A stretch of 64,000 nucleotides of DNA, taken from assembly GCF_009695815.1 (NCBI RefSeq), contig NZ_VUNE01000001.1, positions 558,001 through 622,000 of the forward strand, in the 5' to 3' direction. This document shows, piece by piece, positions 1-9,916 of this stretch (position 1 is its first letter; each line of letters begins with the position of its first letter). A program made the position numbers and the translations under genes. The stretch is from Peptostreptococcus porci (GTDB lineage: Bacteria > Bacillota > Clostridia > Peptostreptococcales > Peptostreptococcaceae). The notes beneath the pieces were generated by a model. It did not search any database and was not told where the DNA came from. It was given only the letters and a program-made list of their open reading frames with translations.

Positions 1-1076
1 ACCTAGAGTTTGTGGATAGCCTTCATGACCTAGAACCATTTGGAATAAATAATCCAACGCCATATTTTTTGATAAGGGACTGCATTGTTAAAAGCAGATA
101 CCTTATTGGTAAGGATAAAAACCATCTGAAAATAGGCATTGAAAAAGGAAAAAGCTTTGAGTGTGTAGGATTTGGTATGGCACACTTATCGGAATTATTT
201 GAGGTTGGAGATAGTATAGATTTGGTATTTAAGGCAGACAAAAATACATTTAATGGAAATACGAAAGTTCAGCTTTTAATTAAGGATATTAGATTAAATA
301 AAACAAAGTCAGTTTATAAACATACCAATTTTTTTGGTGAGTATGCTAATAATGTTTTGAGTTATTGTGAAAGGGTAATAAATGATAATAATAGTGATTG
401 TGCTAACAGTCATTACCCTGATTTAGAAAGACACAGCAGCATTGTGGATAGCATCGTCAATCGTAAGAACAAAAGAGTTGAAAATATAGCTGAGTTATTT
501 GATGGGAAAAATTTGTTTATTATAAATACGTTAAATGGAATGTTTAGATTATTTTCCGACATAAATATATTGAACAATGAAAAAATAGAGTTCATTTTCA
601 TATCAAATATTGATAAAAGAGATATTAAAGGATATAATAAAATTATTATGTATGATTATCCAAATAATTTGGATGAAGTTTATTATTTACTTAAAGAAAA
701 AGATGAAAATACTGATATTATTATGAATGTTAATGAAAGTGATTTTGTACATTTAATGAGAAAGTTTTCTAACATGAAATTTGACAGGAATAAGTTTGTT
801 AAAATTTACAAATATTTAAACAATCTGTCTATTGGTGAGATAAATATTGGGGAGCTGGTCGAAAATACTGGTGTGCCAGTAATTAGTGTATTGCTGATTA
901 TCAATATATTGAAAACAGAGGACTTAATAGATTTTAATATCGATCTGGAAAATGGAACTATTAATTTTAAAATATTGCCAAAACCTGAAAAAAAGGTTAA
1001 TCTTGAAGAGAATGTTATCGTAAAAAAGATATCTAGTGATTTAGATGGATTTATTAAAATGTACGGCTTGGATTAA
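1..1076 (+). CDS. recJ: Single-strand DNA exonuclease RecJ, C-terminal part (5' truncated by window edge)
   Basis: RecJ is a 5'-to-3' single-strand DNA exonuclease acting in recombinational repair and mismatch repair. The reading frame is open to the window edge, so only the C-terminal ~357 residues are seen and the catalytic DHH and DHHA1 domains lie outside. The visible part opens with the family's conserved Leu-Glu-Pro-Phe-Gly-x-x-Asn-Pro-x-Pro motif and continues into the OB-fold domain with its Gly-rich turn. A long Asn/Ile/Lys-rich tail, about 240 residues, follows and is poorly conserved, as in clostridial RecJ. The GTG at position 12 is internal, not a start. Its position just before apt and rel is the usual clostridial order. 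I am confident in the family from the motif and the context. Confidence 0.85.
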   Translation, partial: LEFVDSLHDLEPFGINNPTPYFLIRDCIVKSRYLIGKDKNHLKIGIEKGKSFECVGFGMAHLSELFEVGDSIDLVFKADKNTFNGNTKVQLLIKDIRLNKTKSVYKHTNFFGEYANNVLSYCERVINDNNSDCANSHYPDLERHSSIVDSIVNRKNKRVENIAELFDGKNLFIINTLNGMFRLFSDINILNNEKIEFIFISNIDKRDIKGYNKIIMYDYPNNLDEVYYLLKEKDENTDIIMNVNESDFVHLMRKFSNMKFDRNKFVKIYKYLNNLSIGEINIGELVENTGVPVISVLLIINILKTEDLIDFNIDLENGTINFKILPKPEKKVNLEENVIVKKISSDLDGFIKMYGLD

Positions 1077-1157
1077 ATAGGTTTTGATTAGATTAATTGA
1101 GATTTAAAAAATTAGATTAAACATATTGAAATTTAACTATAAACAATCAAATTAAGT

Positions 1158-1225
1158 AATATAAGTTAAAGAATATAAATTAAACAATATAAATTAAACA
1201 ATATAAATTAAACAATATAAATAAG
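1158..1225. repeat. Tandem repeat, 14-bp unit, about 4.5 copies
   Basis: Between recJ and apt a 14-base unit (aatataaattaaac) is repeated head to tail: one diverged copy at 1158-1171, three identical copies at 1172-1213, and a partial copy to 1225. It has almost no G or C. There is no spacer, so it is not a CRISPR. It probably arose by replication slippage. It lies in the probable 5' leader of apt, but no function can be read from it. Confidence 0.85.
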
Positions 1226-1274
1226 AAAATATAATACATATAGACTAAATATATAAATATTTATGGAGGCAAGC

Positions 1275-1796
1275 ATGGACTTATCAAAAAAAATTAGAGA
1301 AATTGAGGATTTTCCAAAGCCAGGGATTGGATTTAAGGATATTACAACACTTTTAAAAGATGGAGAAGCATTTAAATATACAGTTGACTGCATATCTGAA
1401 AATCTTAGAAGGCATAATGTGGACATTATTGTAGGACCTGAGGCTAGAGGATTTATTTTAGGGACACCTGTTGCATATAATTTAGGTGTGGGCTTTGTGC
1501 CAATAAGAAAACCGGGAAAATTACCTGGAAAAGTAGAATCCTATGAATATAGCCTTGAATATGGAACAGATGTTCTCGAAATACATGAGGATGCAATAAC
1601 AAAAGGGATGCGTGTGGCAATAGTCGACGATTTATTGGCTACTGGTGGAACTGTTGCAGCTGCCACAAAATTGATTGAAAAACTTGGTGGAGAAGTGGTT
1701 TCTATAGAATTTTTGATTGAACTGGACTTCTTAGATGGTAGAAAAAAACTTGATGGTTATAATGTAAATACTTTAGTTCATTATTCTGAAGAGTAA
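1275..1796 (+). CDS. apt: Adenine phosphoribosyltransferase
   Basis: Apt converts adenine and PRPP to AMP in purine salvage in the cytoplasm. The 173-residue product has the family length. It starts with the typical Ile-Arg-x-Ile-x-Asp-Phe-Pro-Lys-Pro-Gly-Ile segment and carries the PRPP-binding motif ([10 protein letters not shown]) at about residues 120-130. I chose the ATG at 1275 because a ggagg ribosome site at 1265-1269 precedes it; the in-frame ATG at 1263 overlaps that site and would lack one. It is followed 33 bp later by rel. Pairing a purine salvage gene with the ppGpp synthetase is the standard order in Firmicutes. Confidence 0.95.
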   Translation: MDLSKKIREIEDFPKPGIGFKDITTLLKDGEAFKYTVDCISENLRRHNVDIIVGPEARGFILGTPVAYNLGVGFVPIRKPGKLPGKVESYEYSLEYGTDVLEIHEDAITKGMRVAIVDDLLATGGTVAAATKLIEKLGGEVVSIEFLIELDFLDGRKKLDGYNVNTLVHYSEE

Positions 1797-1829
1797 TCAG
1801 ATGACGGTCAGTTTGAAAGGGGTGAAATT

Positions 1830-4079
1830 ATGAGCGATAACGAAAAAGTTTATGATGAAGATTTGAAAAAATTAATAAATAAAATATTGTCATATTCACC
1901 TGATGCTGATTGTGAAAAGGTGGTAAAGGCATATTATCTCTCCAAGAAAGCTCATGAAAACCAGTTCAGAAAATCTGGAGAGCCGTATTTTATTCATCCG
2001 GTAGCGGTTGCAAATATATTGGCAGATATGCAGCTGGATGTAGATACGATTTGTGGCGGTCTTTTACATGACGTTGTTGAAGATACTGAATATGAAGAAA
2101 AAGATATAGAAGAAATGTTTGGCAAGGACGTAGCTATTTTGGTTGATGGGGTAACAAAGCTTGGTAAGATAAAGTATATGACTAAGGAAGAATCTCAATC
2201 TGAAAACCTAAGAAAGATGTTTCTTGCAATGGCAAAAGACCTGAGAGTTATTCTGATAAAACTGGCGGATAGGCTTCACAATATGAGAACTTTAGAGTAT
2301 ATGAATCCCCAAAAAGCCAAGTATAAGGCTCAGGAAACTTTGGATATATATGCAGGTATTGCTAATCGACTTGGTATTTCCAAAATCAAATGGGAATTGG
2401 AGGATTTGTCTCTAAGATATTTGGATCCAGAAGGATACTACAACTTAGTAAAAAAAGTAAGAATGAAAAGAGAGCAGAGAGAGTCATATATTGAGGATAT
2501 TGTAAAGCTCTTAAAAGAAAATTTTACAAAATCAAGCATTCCTTGTGATGTATATGGTAGACCAAAGCATTTTTATAGTATATATAGAAAAATGAAAATC
2601 AAGGATAAGAGCTTTGACGAGATATATGATTTGATAGCAATCAGAGTAATTGTAGATTCTGTGAAGGACTGTTATGGCGTTTTAGGTATTATTCATACTC
2701 TTTGGAAACCAATGCCAGGTAGATTTAAAGATTATATAGCGATGCCAAAGCCCAATATGTATCAATCTTTGCATACTACTGTTATTGGTTCCGATGGGGA
2801 ACCGCTTGAGATACAAATTAGAACTCACGAAATGCATGATATTGCCGAATATGGTATTGCCGCCCACTGGAAATATAAGGAAGGCAAGTCTGATGAGGCT
2901 ATTTCAAGTGTCGATGAGAGATTACAGTGGCTTAGAAGGATGATGGAGTGGGAGAAAGATGTTACCGATCCACATGAATTTCTTGACGCTTTGAAGGAAG
3001 ATGTATTTAATTCTCAGGTTTATGTATTTACCCCTCAGGGTGAGGTAGTAGAGTTGCCAAATGGATCTATTCCAGTAGATTTTGCCTACAGAATTCACTC
3101 GAATATAGGCAACAAATGCATTGGAGCAAAGGTAAATGGAAAAATAGTTTCCTTTGAATACAAGCTGAGAAATGGTGATATTGTCGAGATTCATACTTCT
3201 TCAAATTCTCCGGGACCTAGCAGGGATTGGCTCAATATGGTCAAAACCTCCAATGCGAGAAATAGAATCAGGCAGTATTTTAAAAAAGAGAGAAGAGAAG
3301 AAAATATTGAGCGTGGTGTCGCCATATTAGAAAAAGAATTCAAACGATTGAATCTAAATAAAAATGATGAAAATGTTCAAACTGCTTTGAGAGAGGTTTC
3401 TAAAAAGTTTAATCAACCAGATTATGACGATTTTTTGGCGACTGTCGGGTATGGTGGAATTGCAGGCAATCAAGTTGTAACAAAGGTTAGAGACTTTATT
3501 TTAAAAGATGCTAGAAAGCAGGAAAAAGAGCAAAAAATAAATCAAGAGGAAGATATTGAAAAGCATAATGCTCTGGAAAATGAAAAGCTAAAAACTGCAG
3601 CAAAATCAAAAAAGAGAGAAAAAAGACATACAGGTGTTCAAGTTGATGGATTGGATGGTATTTATGTAAGATTTGCAAAATGCTGTAGTCCGCTTCCAGG
3701 TGATGATATAGTTGGATATATCACTAGGGGAAGAGGTGTGACAGTTCATAGAACTGATTGCGAGAATATTATTAGAGATAAAGAAAATAATGCTGGAAAA
3801 ATGATTAATGTTTCATGGGTTGAGGATAATGATTCGAGATTTGAGGCGGATATTCAATTGAAGGCAAATGATAGAAGAGGAATTCTAAACGAGATAACGC
3901 ACGTGATTTCAAATGAAAAGGTAGGGCTAAATGGAATTTATGCTAGAAAGGGATCAGAGATCGGCATTACGATCGATTTGACACTAGAGGTAAATGGGAT
4001 CGAGCAACTGAATCACGTGATGAGAAAGTTAAACAATATACCTGGTGTAGAGGATACATACAGAGTTCATAGTAGATAG
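1830..4079 (+). CDS. rel: Bifunctional (p)ppGpp synthetase/hydrolase Rel
   Basis: This is the long RelA/SpoT homologue (749 residues) that makes and degrades the alarmone (p)ppGpp in response to amino-acid starvation on ribosomes. The N-terminal HD hydrolase domain is intact (His80-Asp81 in a Leu-Leu-His-Asp-Val-Val-Glu-Asp motif), so hydrolysis should be active. The synthetase domain follows at about residues 235-345 (Tyr-Gly-Arg-Pro-Lys-His-x-x-Ser-Ile-Tyr). Then come a TGS domain near 390-450, a Cys-Cys-containing zinc-finger-like segment near 615-650, and a C-terminal ACT domain from about 675. An aaaggggtg ribosome site precedes ATG 1830. The stop is nearly contiguous with dtd, so the two are probably co-translated. 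Confidence 0.96.
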   Translation: MSDNEKVYDEDLKKLINKILSYSPDADCEKVVKAYYLSKKAHENQFRKSGEPYFIHPVAVANILADMQLDVDTICGGLLHDVVEDTEYEEKDIEEMFGKDVAILVDGVTKLGKIKYMTKEESQSENLRKMFLAMAKDLRVILIKLADRLHNMRTLEYMNPQKAKYKAQETLDIYAGIANRLGISKIKWELEDLSLRYLDPEGYYNLVKKVRMKREQRESYIEDIVKLLKENFTKSSIPCDVYGRPKHFYSIYRKMKIKDKSFDEIYDLIAIRVIVDSVKDCYGVLGIIHTLWKPMPGRFKDYIAMPKPNMYQSLHTTVIGSDGEPLEIQIRTHEMHDIAEYGIAAHWKYKEGKSDEAISSVDERLQWLRRMMEWEKDVTDPHEFLDALKEDVFNSQVYVFTPQGEVVELPNGSIPVDFAYRIHSNIGNKCIGAKVNGKIVSFEYKLRNGDIVEIHTSSNSPGPSRDWLNMVKTSNARNRIRQYFKKERREENIERGVAILEKEFKRLNLNKNDENVQTALREVSKKFNQPDYDDFLATVGYGGIAGNQVVTKVRDFILKDARKQEKEQKINQEEDIEKHNALENEKLKTAAKSKKREKRHTGVQVDGLDGIYVRFAKCCSPLPGDDIVGYITRGRGVTVHRTDCENIIRDKENNAGKMINVSWVEDNDSRFEADIQLKANDRRGILNEITHVISNEKVGLNGIYARKGSEIGITIDLTLEVNGIEQLNHVMRKLNNIPGVEDTYRVHSR

Positions 4080-4087
4080 AGGTGTAT

Positions 4088-4537
4088 ATGAGAGCAGTAG
4101 TTCAAAAGGTAACGGCTTCAAATGTCAGCGTAGATGGAGAAGTGGTTGGAAAAATAAACTCAGGTTTGCTCGTGCTATTGGGTGTGGGCGAGGATGATGA
4201 GATAAAGGATGTCGACTATATGGTCGATAAAATCGTAAATCTTAGAATTTTTGAGGATGAAAATGAAAAATTGAATTTATCATTGCTTGATGTTGGTGGT
4301 GAGTTGTTGGTGGTAAGCCAGTTTACTTTGTTCGGTGATTGTAGAAAAGGTAGACGCCCAGGGTTTTCTGATGCAGCAAGACCGGATAAGGCTGATGAGT
4401 TCTATATTGATTTTGTGGAAAAGGCAAAAGCTCATGGCATAAATGTACAAACTGGAAAATTTAGAACACATATGATGGTTGAGCTGATAAACGATGGTCC
4501 TGTGACATTGTTGATAGATTCGAAAAAGAATTTTTAG
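4088..4537 (+). CDS. dtd: D-aminoacyl-tRNA deacylase
   Basis: Dtd removes D-amino acids (classically D-Tyr) and wrongly attached glycine from tRNA. The 149-residue product has the family length. It starts Met-Arg-Ala-Val-Val-Gln-Lys-Val, as most Dtd proteins do, and carries the two signature motifs Ser-Gln-Phe-Thr-Leu-Phe-Gly-Asp and Asn-Asp-Gly-Pro-Val-Thr that shape the chiral-proofreading pocket. An in-frame GTG at 4082 lies inside the gaggtg ribosome site, so ATG 4088 is the likely start. The gene is 8 bp after rel and 8 bp before the MBL-fold gene, inside one operon. Confidence 0.95.
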   Translation: MRAVVQKVTASNVSVDGEVVGKINSGLLVLLGVGEDDEIKDVDYMVDKIVNLRIFEDENEKLNLSLLDVGGELLVVSQFTLFGDCRKGRRPGFSDAARPDKADEFYIDFVEKAKAHGINVQTGKFRTHMMVELINDGPVTLLIDSKKNF

Positions 4538-4545
4538 GAGGGCTT

Positions 4546-5172
4546 ATGAAATTAGAGGTAATAGTGGACTCAATGATGCAAGAGAATACTTATATATATT
4601 ATGATGAAAATACACTTGAGGCTGTCGTGATCGATCCAGCCCTTTGTTTTGATAAACAGAAGGATTTTATAAAAAAGCATAATTTAGTTGTGAAATATAT
4701 AATGTTGACACATTCTCATGCAGATCATATTGGAGATGTGCTGGAGCTAAAAAAGCTTACAGATGCCAAAATAGTGGCAAATATCAATGAAAAAGAAATG
4801 TTAAATGATGCAAGTAAGAATTTAAGCAATCAGTTTTTTCCATACCCAGTGGAGATAGAAGCCGATATCTATGTTTCAGATAGAGAAAAGCTAAAGATGG
4901 GTGAACATACTTTTTCATTTTTCGATACTCCAGGACATACTGAAGGTGGAATGTGTATTAGATGTGGAATGGAGATGTTTACTGGAGATACTCTATTTAT
5001 GGGGTCTATTGGAAGAACAGATTTATATGGTGGCGACTATAACCAGATGTTGAAGTCCTTAAAAAAGCTATCAAAAATGGAAAATGATTTGGTTATCTAC
5101 CCTGGTCACGGTCCTGCCAGTACCATTGGCAGAGAAAAAAATAGTAATTATTATATGAAATTGGTGATATAA
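4546..5172 (+). CDS. MBL-fold metallo-hydrolase (glyoxalase II-like)
   Basis: This 208-residue cytoplasmic protein belongs to the metallo-beta-lactamase superfamily, in the short hydroxyacylglutathione-hydrolase-like (YcbL-type) group. The metal motif Thr-His-Ser-His-Ala-Asp-His occupies residues 55-61. Further ligands appear in Asp-Thr-Pro-Gly-His-Thr and Phe-Thr-Gly-Asp-Thr-Leu-Phe, and a late His sits in Tyr-Pro-Gly-His-Gly. Such proteins hydrolyse thioesters, but the physiological substrate is not known. A gene of this type between dtd and hemZ is a recurrent clostridial arrangement. An aggagg site precedes ATG 4546. Its last base is the first base of the hemZ start codon, so translation is coupled. 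Confidence 0.88.
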   Translation: MKLEVIVDSMMQENTYIYYDENTLEAVVIDPALCFDKQKDFIKKHNLVVKYIMLTHSHADHIGDVLELKKLTDAKIVANINEKEMLNDASKNLSNQFFPYPVEIEADIYVSDREKLKMGEHTFSFFDTPGHTEGGMCIRCGMEMFTGDTLFMGSIGRTDLYGGDYNQMLKSLKKLSKMENDLVIYPGHGPASTIGREKNSNYYMKLVI

Positions 5173-6764
5173 TGATAGATATACTTTTGATTGGACATGA
5201 CTATAGGTATGAATTGTCTGAATTTTTAAAGCTATTTTCTTCTGAGTTTTCATTCCTTGAGAGCTCAGAAGTTTTTGACGTTAATAATGAAGATGAGTTT
5301 GACTCACTGGCAATATCAAAAAAAATTTATGAATTGAGTGATTTAGATAATGATATTTTGATCAATAGACTGCATGTTGATAGAGACATGCACCATATTA
5401 GTATTATTTCAGAAACCATTGTCATAAGTAATAACGCAATATCATACCAAAAAGAATTGTCCGAGCATTTAGATTTTGAAAAAAAATTTGCAAATAACGA
5501 GAAAAAAATAGATAATGTAATAAAGAGTGCTTCAAAGAGATTGATTCAAAAGAGTATGTTTGAATTTCTAAAGAATAGATTTGATGCATACGTACCATGG
5601 GGGATTTTGACTGGAATAAGACCACTAAAGATAGTTCATTCATTGTTGGATGAAGGTTTATCTGAAGCAAATGTCATCGATATTTTGAAAAACAATTATT
5701 TGATATCTGATGAAAAGGTAGACTTGTTGATGAAAGTGGCAAAAAGGGAAAGAAAATACATTTATCCAGTAGATGAAGACAAAATTTCATTGTATGTAAG
5801 TATACCATTTTGCCCAACCAAATGTCTGTACTGTTCATTTCCATCACATCCTCTTGCAAAATTTGGTAAGCTAAGAGATTCATATTTGGAAAAATTAATA
5901 TACGAAGCAAAGGGTCTTGGCGAATTAATCAAACTGCAGGGAAAGAGCATTGAAACTCTTTACATTGGTGGAGGTACTCCAACTGCATTAGATGCCGAGC
6001 AGCTCGATTTTTTGATAAAATCTCTTTTTGAAATATTCGATTTAGAGCAGCTTGAGGAGTTTACTGTCGAGGCTGGTAGACCTGATAGTATAACGAGAGA
6101 GAAGCTAGAAGTTTTAAAAAGAAACAATGTCACGAGAATCAGCATCAATCCTCAAACCATGAATCAAGATACACTTGACAAGATAGGGCGTAATCATACA
6201 GTTCAAGATATAGTTGATTGTTTTTTTCTGGCACGAGAGCTTGGCTTTGATAATATAAATATGGATTTGATACTCGGTCTTCCAGGAGAAACGCCCGATA
6301 TGGTCGAAAATACGATGAAGGAAATCGTAAAATTAAATCCTGAAAATGTGACAGTTCACACACTTGCATTAAAGAGAGCGTCTGATTTAAATATTAATAT
6401 TGAGGAATATAAAAGTGATTTGAGTTCCTATAAAAATATGATTAGTATGATTGAAATATCTCAGAAATATATGAGTATGTATGAATATTCCCCATATTAT
6501 TTGTACAGACAAAAGCATATGCTTGGAAATTTGGAAAATATTGGATATTCAAAGGATGGGAAAGAATGTATGTACAATATGCAGATAATGGAAGAAATGC
6601 AATCTAATTATGCGATTGGTGCGGGTGCTGTTTCAAAATTTGTGTACTTGAAGGAAAATAGAATTGAAAGGGTCGATGATGTTAAAAATGTTGAAATCTA
6701 CATTGATAGAGTCGATGATATGATAGATAAAAAATATGCGGAGGTAAAGAAAAATGGTTATTAG
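5172..6764 (+). CDS. hemZ: HemZ-like radical SAM enzyme (coproporphyrinogen III dehydrogenase family)
   Basis: The product (530 residues) is a radical SAM protein of the oxygen-independent coproporphyrinogen dehydrogenase/HemZ family. The [4Fe-4S] motif Cys-x3-Cys-x2-Cys is at Cys214, Cys218 and Cys221. It is followed by the Tyr-Ile-Gly-Gly-Gly-Thr-Pro-Thr SAM-binding segment and by a HemN-like C-terminal region. The ~200-residue N-terminal extension is typical of HemZ rather than HemN. No other haem gene is in the window, and many anaerobes keep HemZ without a full haem pathway, so the true substrate is uncertain. It overlaps the genes on both sides (1 bp upstream, 11 bp downstream), which marks one operon. 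Confidence 0.88.
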   Translation: MIDILLIGHDYRYELSEFLKLFSSEFSFLESSEVFDVNNEDEFDSLAISKKIYELSDLDNDILINRLHVDRDMHHISIISETIVISNNAISYQKELSEHLDFEKKFANNEKKIDNVIKSASKRLIQKSMFEFLKNRFDAYVPWGILTGIRPLKIVHSLLDEGLSEANVIDILKNNYLISDEKVDLLMKVAKRERKYIYPVDEDKISLYVSIPFCPTKCLYCSFPSHPLAKFGKLRDSYLEKLIYEAKGLGELIKLQGKSIETLYIGGGTPTALDAEQLDFLIKSLFEIFDLEQLEEFTVEAGRPDSITREKLEVLKRNNVTRISINPQTMNQDTLDKIGRNHTVQDIVDCFFLARELGFDNINMDLILGLPGETPDMVENTMKEIVKLNPENVTVHTLALKRASDLNINIEEYKSDLSSYKNMISMIEISQKYMSMYEYSPYYLYRQKHMLGNLENIGYSKDGKECMYNMQIMEEMQSNYAIGAGAVSKFVYLKENRIERVDDVKNVEIYIDRVDDMIDKKYAEVKKNGY

Positions 6765-8016
6765 TGCTCCAAGAGGAACAAAAGACATAACTCCTAAAGA
6801 ATCTTATAAATGGAATTTTTTGGAGAACAAATTCAAGGAGATTTGTTCGATTTACGGCTATGAAGAAATTAGGACTCCAATTTTTGAACATACTGAGTTA
6901 TTCAAAAGAGGCGTTGGGGATACGACTGATATAGTTCAGAAGGAAATGTATTCCTTTGTAGATAAGGGTGATAGAGAAATTACACTGAAACCAGAAGGTA
7001 CAGCGGGTGTAGTGAGAGCTTTTATCGAGCATAAAATGAATGCTGATGCTCAGCCAACCAAATTATTTTATATCACACCTTGCTTTAGATATGAAAGACC
7101 GCAATCTGGTAGACAAAGGCAATTTCATCAGTTTGGAGTAGAGGCAATAGGGGGAGATTCTCCGTCACTTGATGCTGAGGTAATTGCTCTTGCAATGCAG
7201 TTTTTGAATGAATTGGGATTGAACGATCTATCTGTTTCAATAAACTCGGTTGGATGTCCGGTTTGTAGGGAAAGCTACAACAGACTCCTAAAAGACTACC
7301 TATTGCAGAAATCAGATGTTCTTTGTGATTTGTGTAATGATAGAAGAGAAAAAAATCCTATGAGAGTTATTGACTGTAAAAATGAAACTTGTCAATCAAA
7401 TATTGTCGATATACCTCTGATGGCTGATCATTTGTGTGAGGATTGCCAGAAGCATTTTGAAACATTAAAAGAATATCTTGATGAGATGGATATTAGGTAT
7501 TCTGTCGATAAGAAAATCGTAAGAGGGTTGGACTATTACAAGAGAACTGCCTTTGAGATAATATCAAATGACCTTGGATCGCAATCTACTGTTTGTGGTG
7601 GTGGTAGATACGACGGACTTGTGGAATTAATCGGTGGTCCAAAAGGCTTTAGTGGAATAGGATTTGGCATGGGTGTTGAGAGATTATTATTGACACTTGA
7701 AGCGAATGAAATTGAAATTGAAAACCCAAATAAAACCGATATATTTATTGTGACTATTGGAGAAAAGGCAAAATTAAAATCATTTAGTTTGCTAAAGGAA
7801 TTGAGAAAAGAGCATTTCTCCGCTGACAAAGATCATTTGGATAGAAGTGTAAAGGCTCAGTTTAAATACTCGAATAAGGTTAATTCAAGGTTTACGATTG
7901 TTATTGGCGAAGATGAACTAGAAAAAGATGAGGCAAGCCTAAAGGATATGGAAACCGGAGAACAGAGACTTATTAAAATCAGCGAAATAGTTGATGAATT
8001 AAAAAAAGGAATCTAA
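6754..8016 (+). CDS. hisS: Histidyl-tRNA synthetase
   Basis: HisS charges tRNA-His in the cytoplasm. The 420-residue product has the normal length. It begins with the typical Ala-Pro-Arg-Gly-Thr-Lys-Asp-Ile segment, has the class II motif 2 (Phe-Arg-Tyr-Glu-Arg-Pro-Gln-x-Gly-Arg-x-Arg-Gln-Phe), and has the HisS-specific Val-Arg-Gly-Leu-Asp-Tyr-Tyr motif near residue 255. A C-terminal anticodon-binding domain follows. The insertion region has Cys pairs (Cys-Pro-Val-Cys, Cys-Asp-Leu-Cys, Cys-Glu-Asp-Cys) that could bind zinc. The start overlaps the end of hemZ behind a ggaggt site. Confidence 0.96.
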   Translation: MVISAPRGTKDITPKESYKWNFLENKFKEICSIYGYEEIRTPIFEHTELFKRGVGDTTDIVQKEMYSFVDKGDREITLKPEGTAGVVRAFIEHKMNADAQPTKLFYITPCFRYERPQSGRQRQFHQFGVEAIGGDSPSLDAEVIALAMQFLNELGLNDLSVSINSVGCPVCRESYNRLLKDYLLQKSDVLCDLCNDRREKNPMRVIDCKNETCQSNIVDIPLMADHLCEDCQKHFETLKEYLDEMDIRYSVDKKIVRGLDYYKRTAFEIISNDLGSQSTVCGGGRYDGLVELIGGPKGFSGIGFGMGVERLLLTLEANEIEIENPNKTDIFIVTIGEKAKLKSFSLLKELRKEHFSADKDHLDRSVKAQFKYSNKVNSRFTIVIGEDELEKDEASLKDMETGEQRLIKISEIVDELKKGI

Positions 8017-8042
8017 ATTTGAATAATGATTTGGATGTTCAA

Positions 8043-8076
8043 AGTAACTATTAGTTCGTTTAAGCTGATAGTTACT
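8043..8076 (+). other. Inverted repeat between hisS and aspS
   Basis: A 9-bp perfect inverted repeat (agtaactat / atagttact) with a 16-base loop lies in the 107-bp gap. No T-run follows the 3' arm, so it does not look like an intrinsic terminator. No T-box consensus is present either. It may be an mRNA processing or stability hairpin. Confidence 0.45.
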
Positions 8077-8123
8077 GGATACAAACTAATAAATAGATGA
8101 TTTAAAGCTTGGAGGTAAAGAAG

Positions 8124-9911
8124 TTGGATACTATTAAGGGAATGAAAAGAACTTGTTATGCAGGTAGTCTTAGACTTGACGATATAGGTAGAGAAGTTGT
8201 GCTTATGGGTTGGGTTCAGAAGAAAAGAAATTTAGGTGGACTGGTATTCGTTGACTTAAGAGATAGAGGCGGTATTGCTCAGATAGTTTTTGATAATGAT
8301 GTCAGTAAATCTGCTTTTGAAAAAGCAGAAAAATTAGGCAGTGAGTATGTAATAGCCATCAGAGGGAAGGTTTTTGAAAGACAGTCAAAGAACAGTAATA
8401 TTCCTACTGGTGATATTGAGGTTTTTGCTGAGGAAATAAGAGTACTAAATGAATCTCAGACACCACCTATTTACATCAAGGATGATGATGAAGTAGGTGA
8501 GGCTCTAAGACTTAAATACAGATATCTTGATCTTAGAAAACCTAAGATGCAAAAGAACCTGATGCTGAGAGCAAAGGTTGCAAATGTAGTAAGAAATTAT
8601 TTGACAGACAATGATTTTTGTGAAATAGAAACACCATTTTTGATAAAACCTACTCCAGAGGGTGCTAGAGATTACCTTGTACCTTCAAGAGTAAATCCTG
8701 GGAAATTTTATGCTTTACCACAATCCCCACAGCTTTATAAGCAATTATTGATGGTAAGTGGTATGGATAGATATTTCCAGATAGTTAAGTGCTTTAGAGA
8801 TGAAGACTTGAGAGCTGATAGACAGCCTGAATTTACTCAGATAGACTGTGAAATGTCATTTGTTGATGAGAATGATGTTATGGAAATAATGGAAGGAATG
8901 CTGAAAAAAATATTCAAAGAAGTATTAGATAGAGATATTGTAACTCCTTTTCCGAGAATGACTTTCGCTCAAGCAATGGATAAGTATGGATCTGATAAGC
9001 CAGATACAAGATATGGACTAGAATTTGTGAATATTAGTGATGTGGTGAAAAACTGTGGTTTTAAAGTATTTGCTGAATGTGCAAAAGAGGGATACTCGGT
9101 TAGAGGTATCAATGTTGTTGGCGAGGCGGACACTTTTACAAGAAAAGCAATTACACATTTGGAGGATCATGCAAAAACATATAAGGCGAAAGGCTTGGCA
9201 TGGATGAAGATTACAGATGAAGGTGTTACTTCTCCAATTGCAAAATTCTTTAGTGAAGAGGAGCTGACAAATATTCAGAATGCAATGGGAGCGAAGACGG
9301 GAGATCTTCTGCTATTTGTTGCTGATAAGGATTCTGTGGTCTATGATTCATTGGGGCAGGTTAGAATAGCTGTTGCTGATAAATTGAATCTTGCAGATCC
9401 TGATAAGTTTAATTTATTATGGGTTACTGAATTTCCTGTATTTGAAGAGGATGAGGAAAACGGAAGATTTATCGCAAAGCACCATCCGTTTACGTCACCG
9501 ATGGAAGAAGATATAGATAAATTAGAAGGTGATGATAAGCTTAAGTTAAGAGCAAGAGCGTATGATATTGTATTAAATGGATACGAAATCGGTGGAGGTT
9601 CTATTAGAATTTCTGATGCGAAGGTGCAGGAAAAAATGTTCAGAGCGCTAGGGCTTTCTGATGAAGAGGCAAATAACAAATTTGGATATTTGTTAGAAGC
9701 TTTTAAATTTGGAACACCTCCTCATGGTGGTTTGGCGTTTGGGTTGGATAGACTGGTAATGCTGTTGGCAGGAGCTGAAAATATCAGAGAAGTAATAGCA
9801 TTTCCAAAGAACCAAAATGCTGTTTGCACAATGACAAATGCACCTACAGAGGCGGAGAGCAATCAGCTAGAAGAATTGAGTATCAGAGTATCCCTAGAAG
9901 ACAAGGAGTGA
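8124..9911 (+). CDS. aspS: Aspartyl-tRNA synthetase
   Basis: AspS charges tRNA-Asp. The product (595 residues) has the bacterial architecture: an N-terminal OB-fold anticodon domain (Gly-Trp-Val-x-Lys-Arg-Asn-Leu-Gly-Gly), class II motif 2 (Cys-Phe-Arg-Asp-Glu-Asp-Leu-Arg-Ala-Asp-Arg-Gln-Pro-Glu-Phe), a GAD insertion domain in the middle, and motif 3 near the end (Gly-Leu-Ala-Phe-Gly-Leu-Asp-Arg). The start is a TTG at 8124, seven bases after a ggaggt site. An earlier in-frame TTG at 8109 overlaps that site. Whether the enzyme also mischarges tRNA-Asn cannot be decided here. Confidence 0.95.
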   Translation: MDTIKGMKRTCYAGSLRLDDIGREVVLMGWVQKKRNLGGLVFVDLRDRGGIAQIVFDNDVSKSAFEKAEKLGSEYVIAIRGKVFERQSKNSNIPTGDIEVFAEEIRVLNESQTPPIYIKDDDEVGEALRLKYRYLDLRKPKMQKNLMLRAKVANVVRNYLTDNDFCEIETPFLIKPTPEGARDYLVPSRVNPGKFYALPQSPQLYKQLLMVSGMDRYFQIVKCFRDEDLRADRQPEFTQIDCEMSFVDENDVMEIMEGMLKKIFKEVLDRDIVTPFPRMTFAQAMDKYGSDKPDTRYGLEFVNISDVVKNCGFKVFAECAKEGYSVRGINVVGEADTFTRKAITHLEDHAKTYKAKGLAWMKITDEGVTSPIAKFFSEEELTNIQNAMGAKTGDLLLFVADKDSVVYDSLGQVRIAVADKLNLADPDKFNLLWVTEFPVFEEDEENGRFIAKHHPFTSPMEEDIDKLEGDDKLKLRARAYDIVLNGYEIGGGSIRISDAKVQEKMFRALGLSDEEANNKFGYLLEAFKFGTPPHGGLAFGLDRLVMLLAGAENIREVIAFPKNQNAVCTMTNAPTEAESNQLEELSIRVSLEDKE

Positions 9912-9916
9912 TAACT

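Noticed and set aside
1158-1225. CRISPR array
   Set aside because: The 14-base units are contiguous, without unique spacers, and no cas gene is near.
8017-8123. T-box or other riboswitch before aspS
   Set aside because: There is a hairpin but no agggtgg-type T-box motif, no specifier structure and no terminator.
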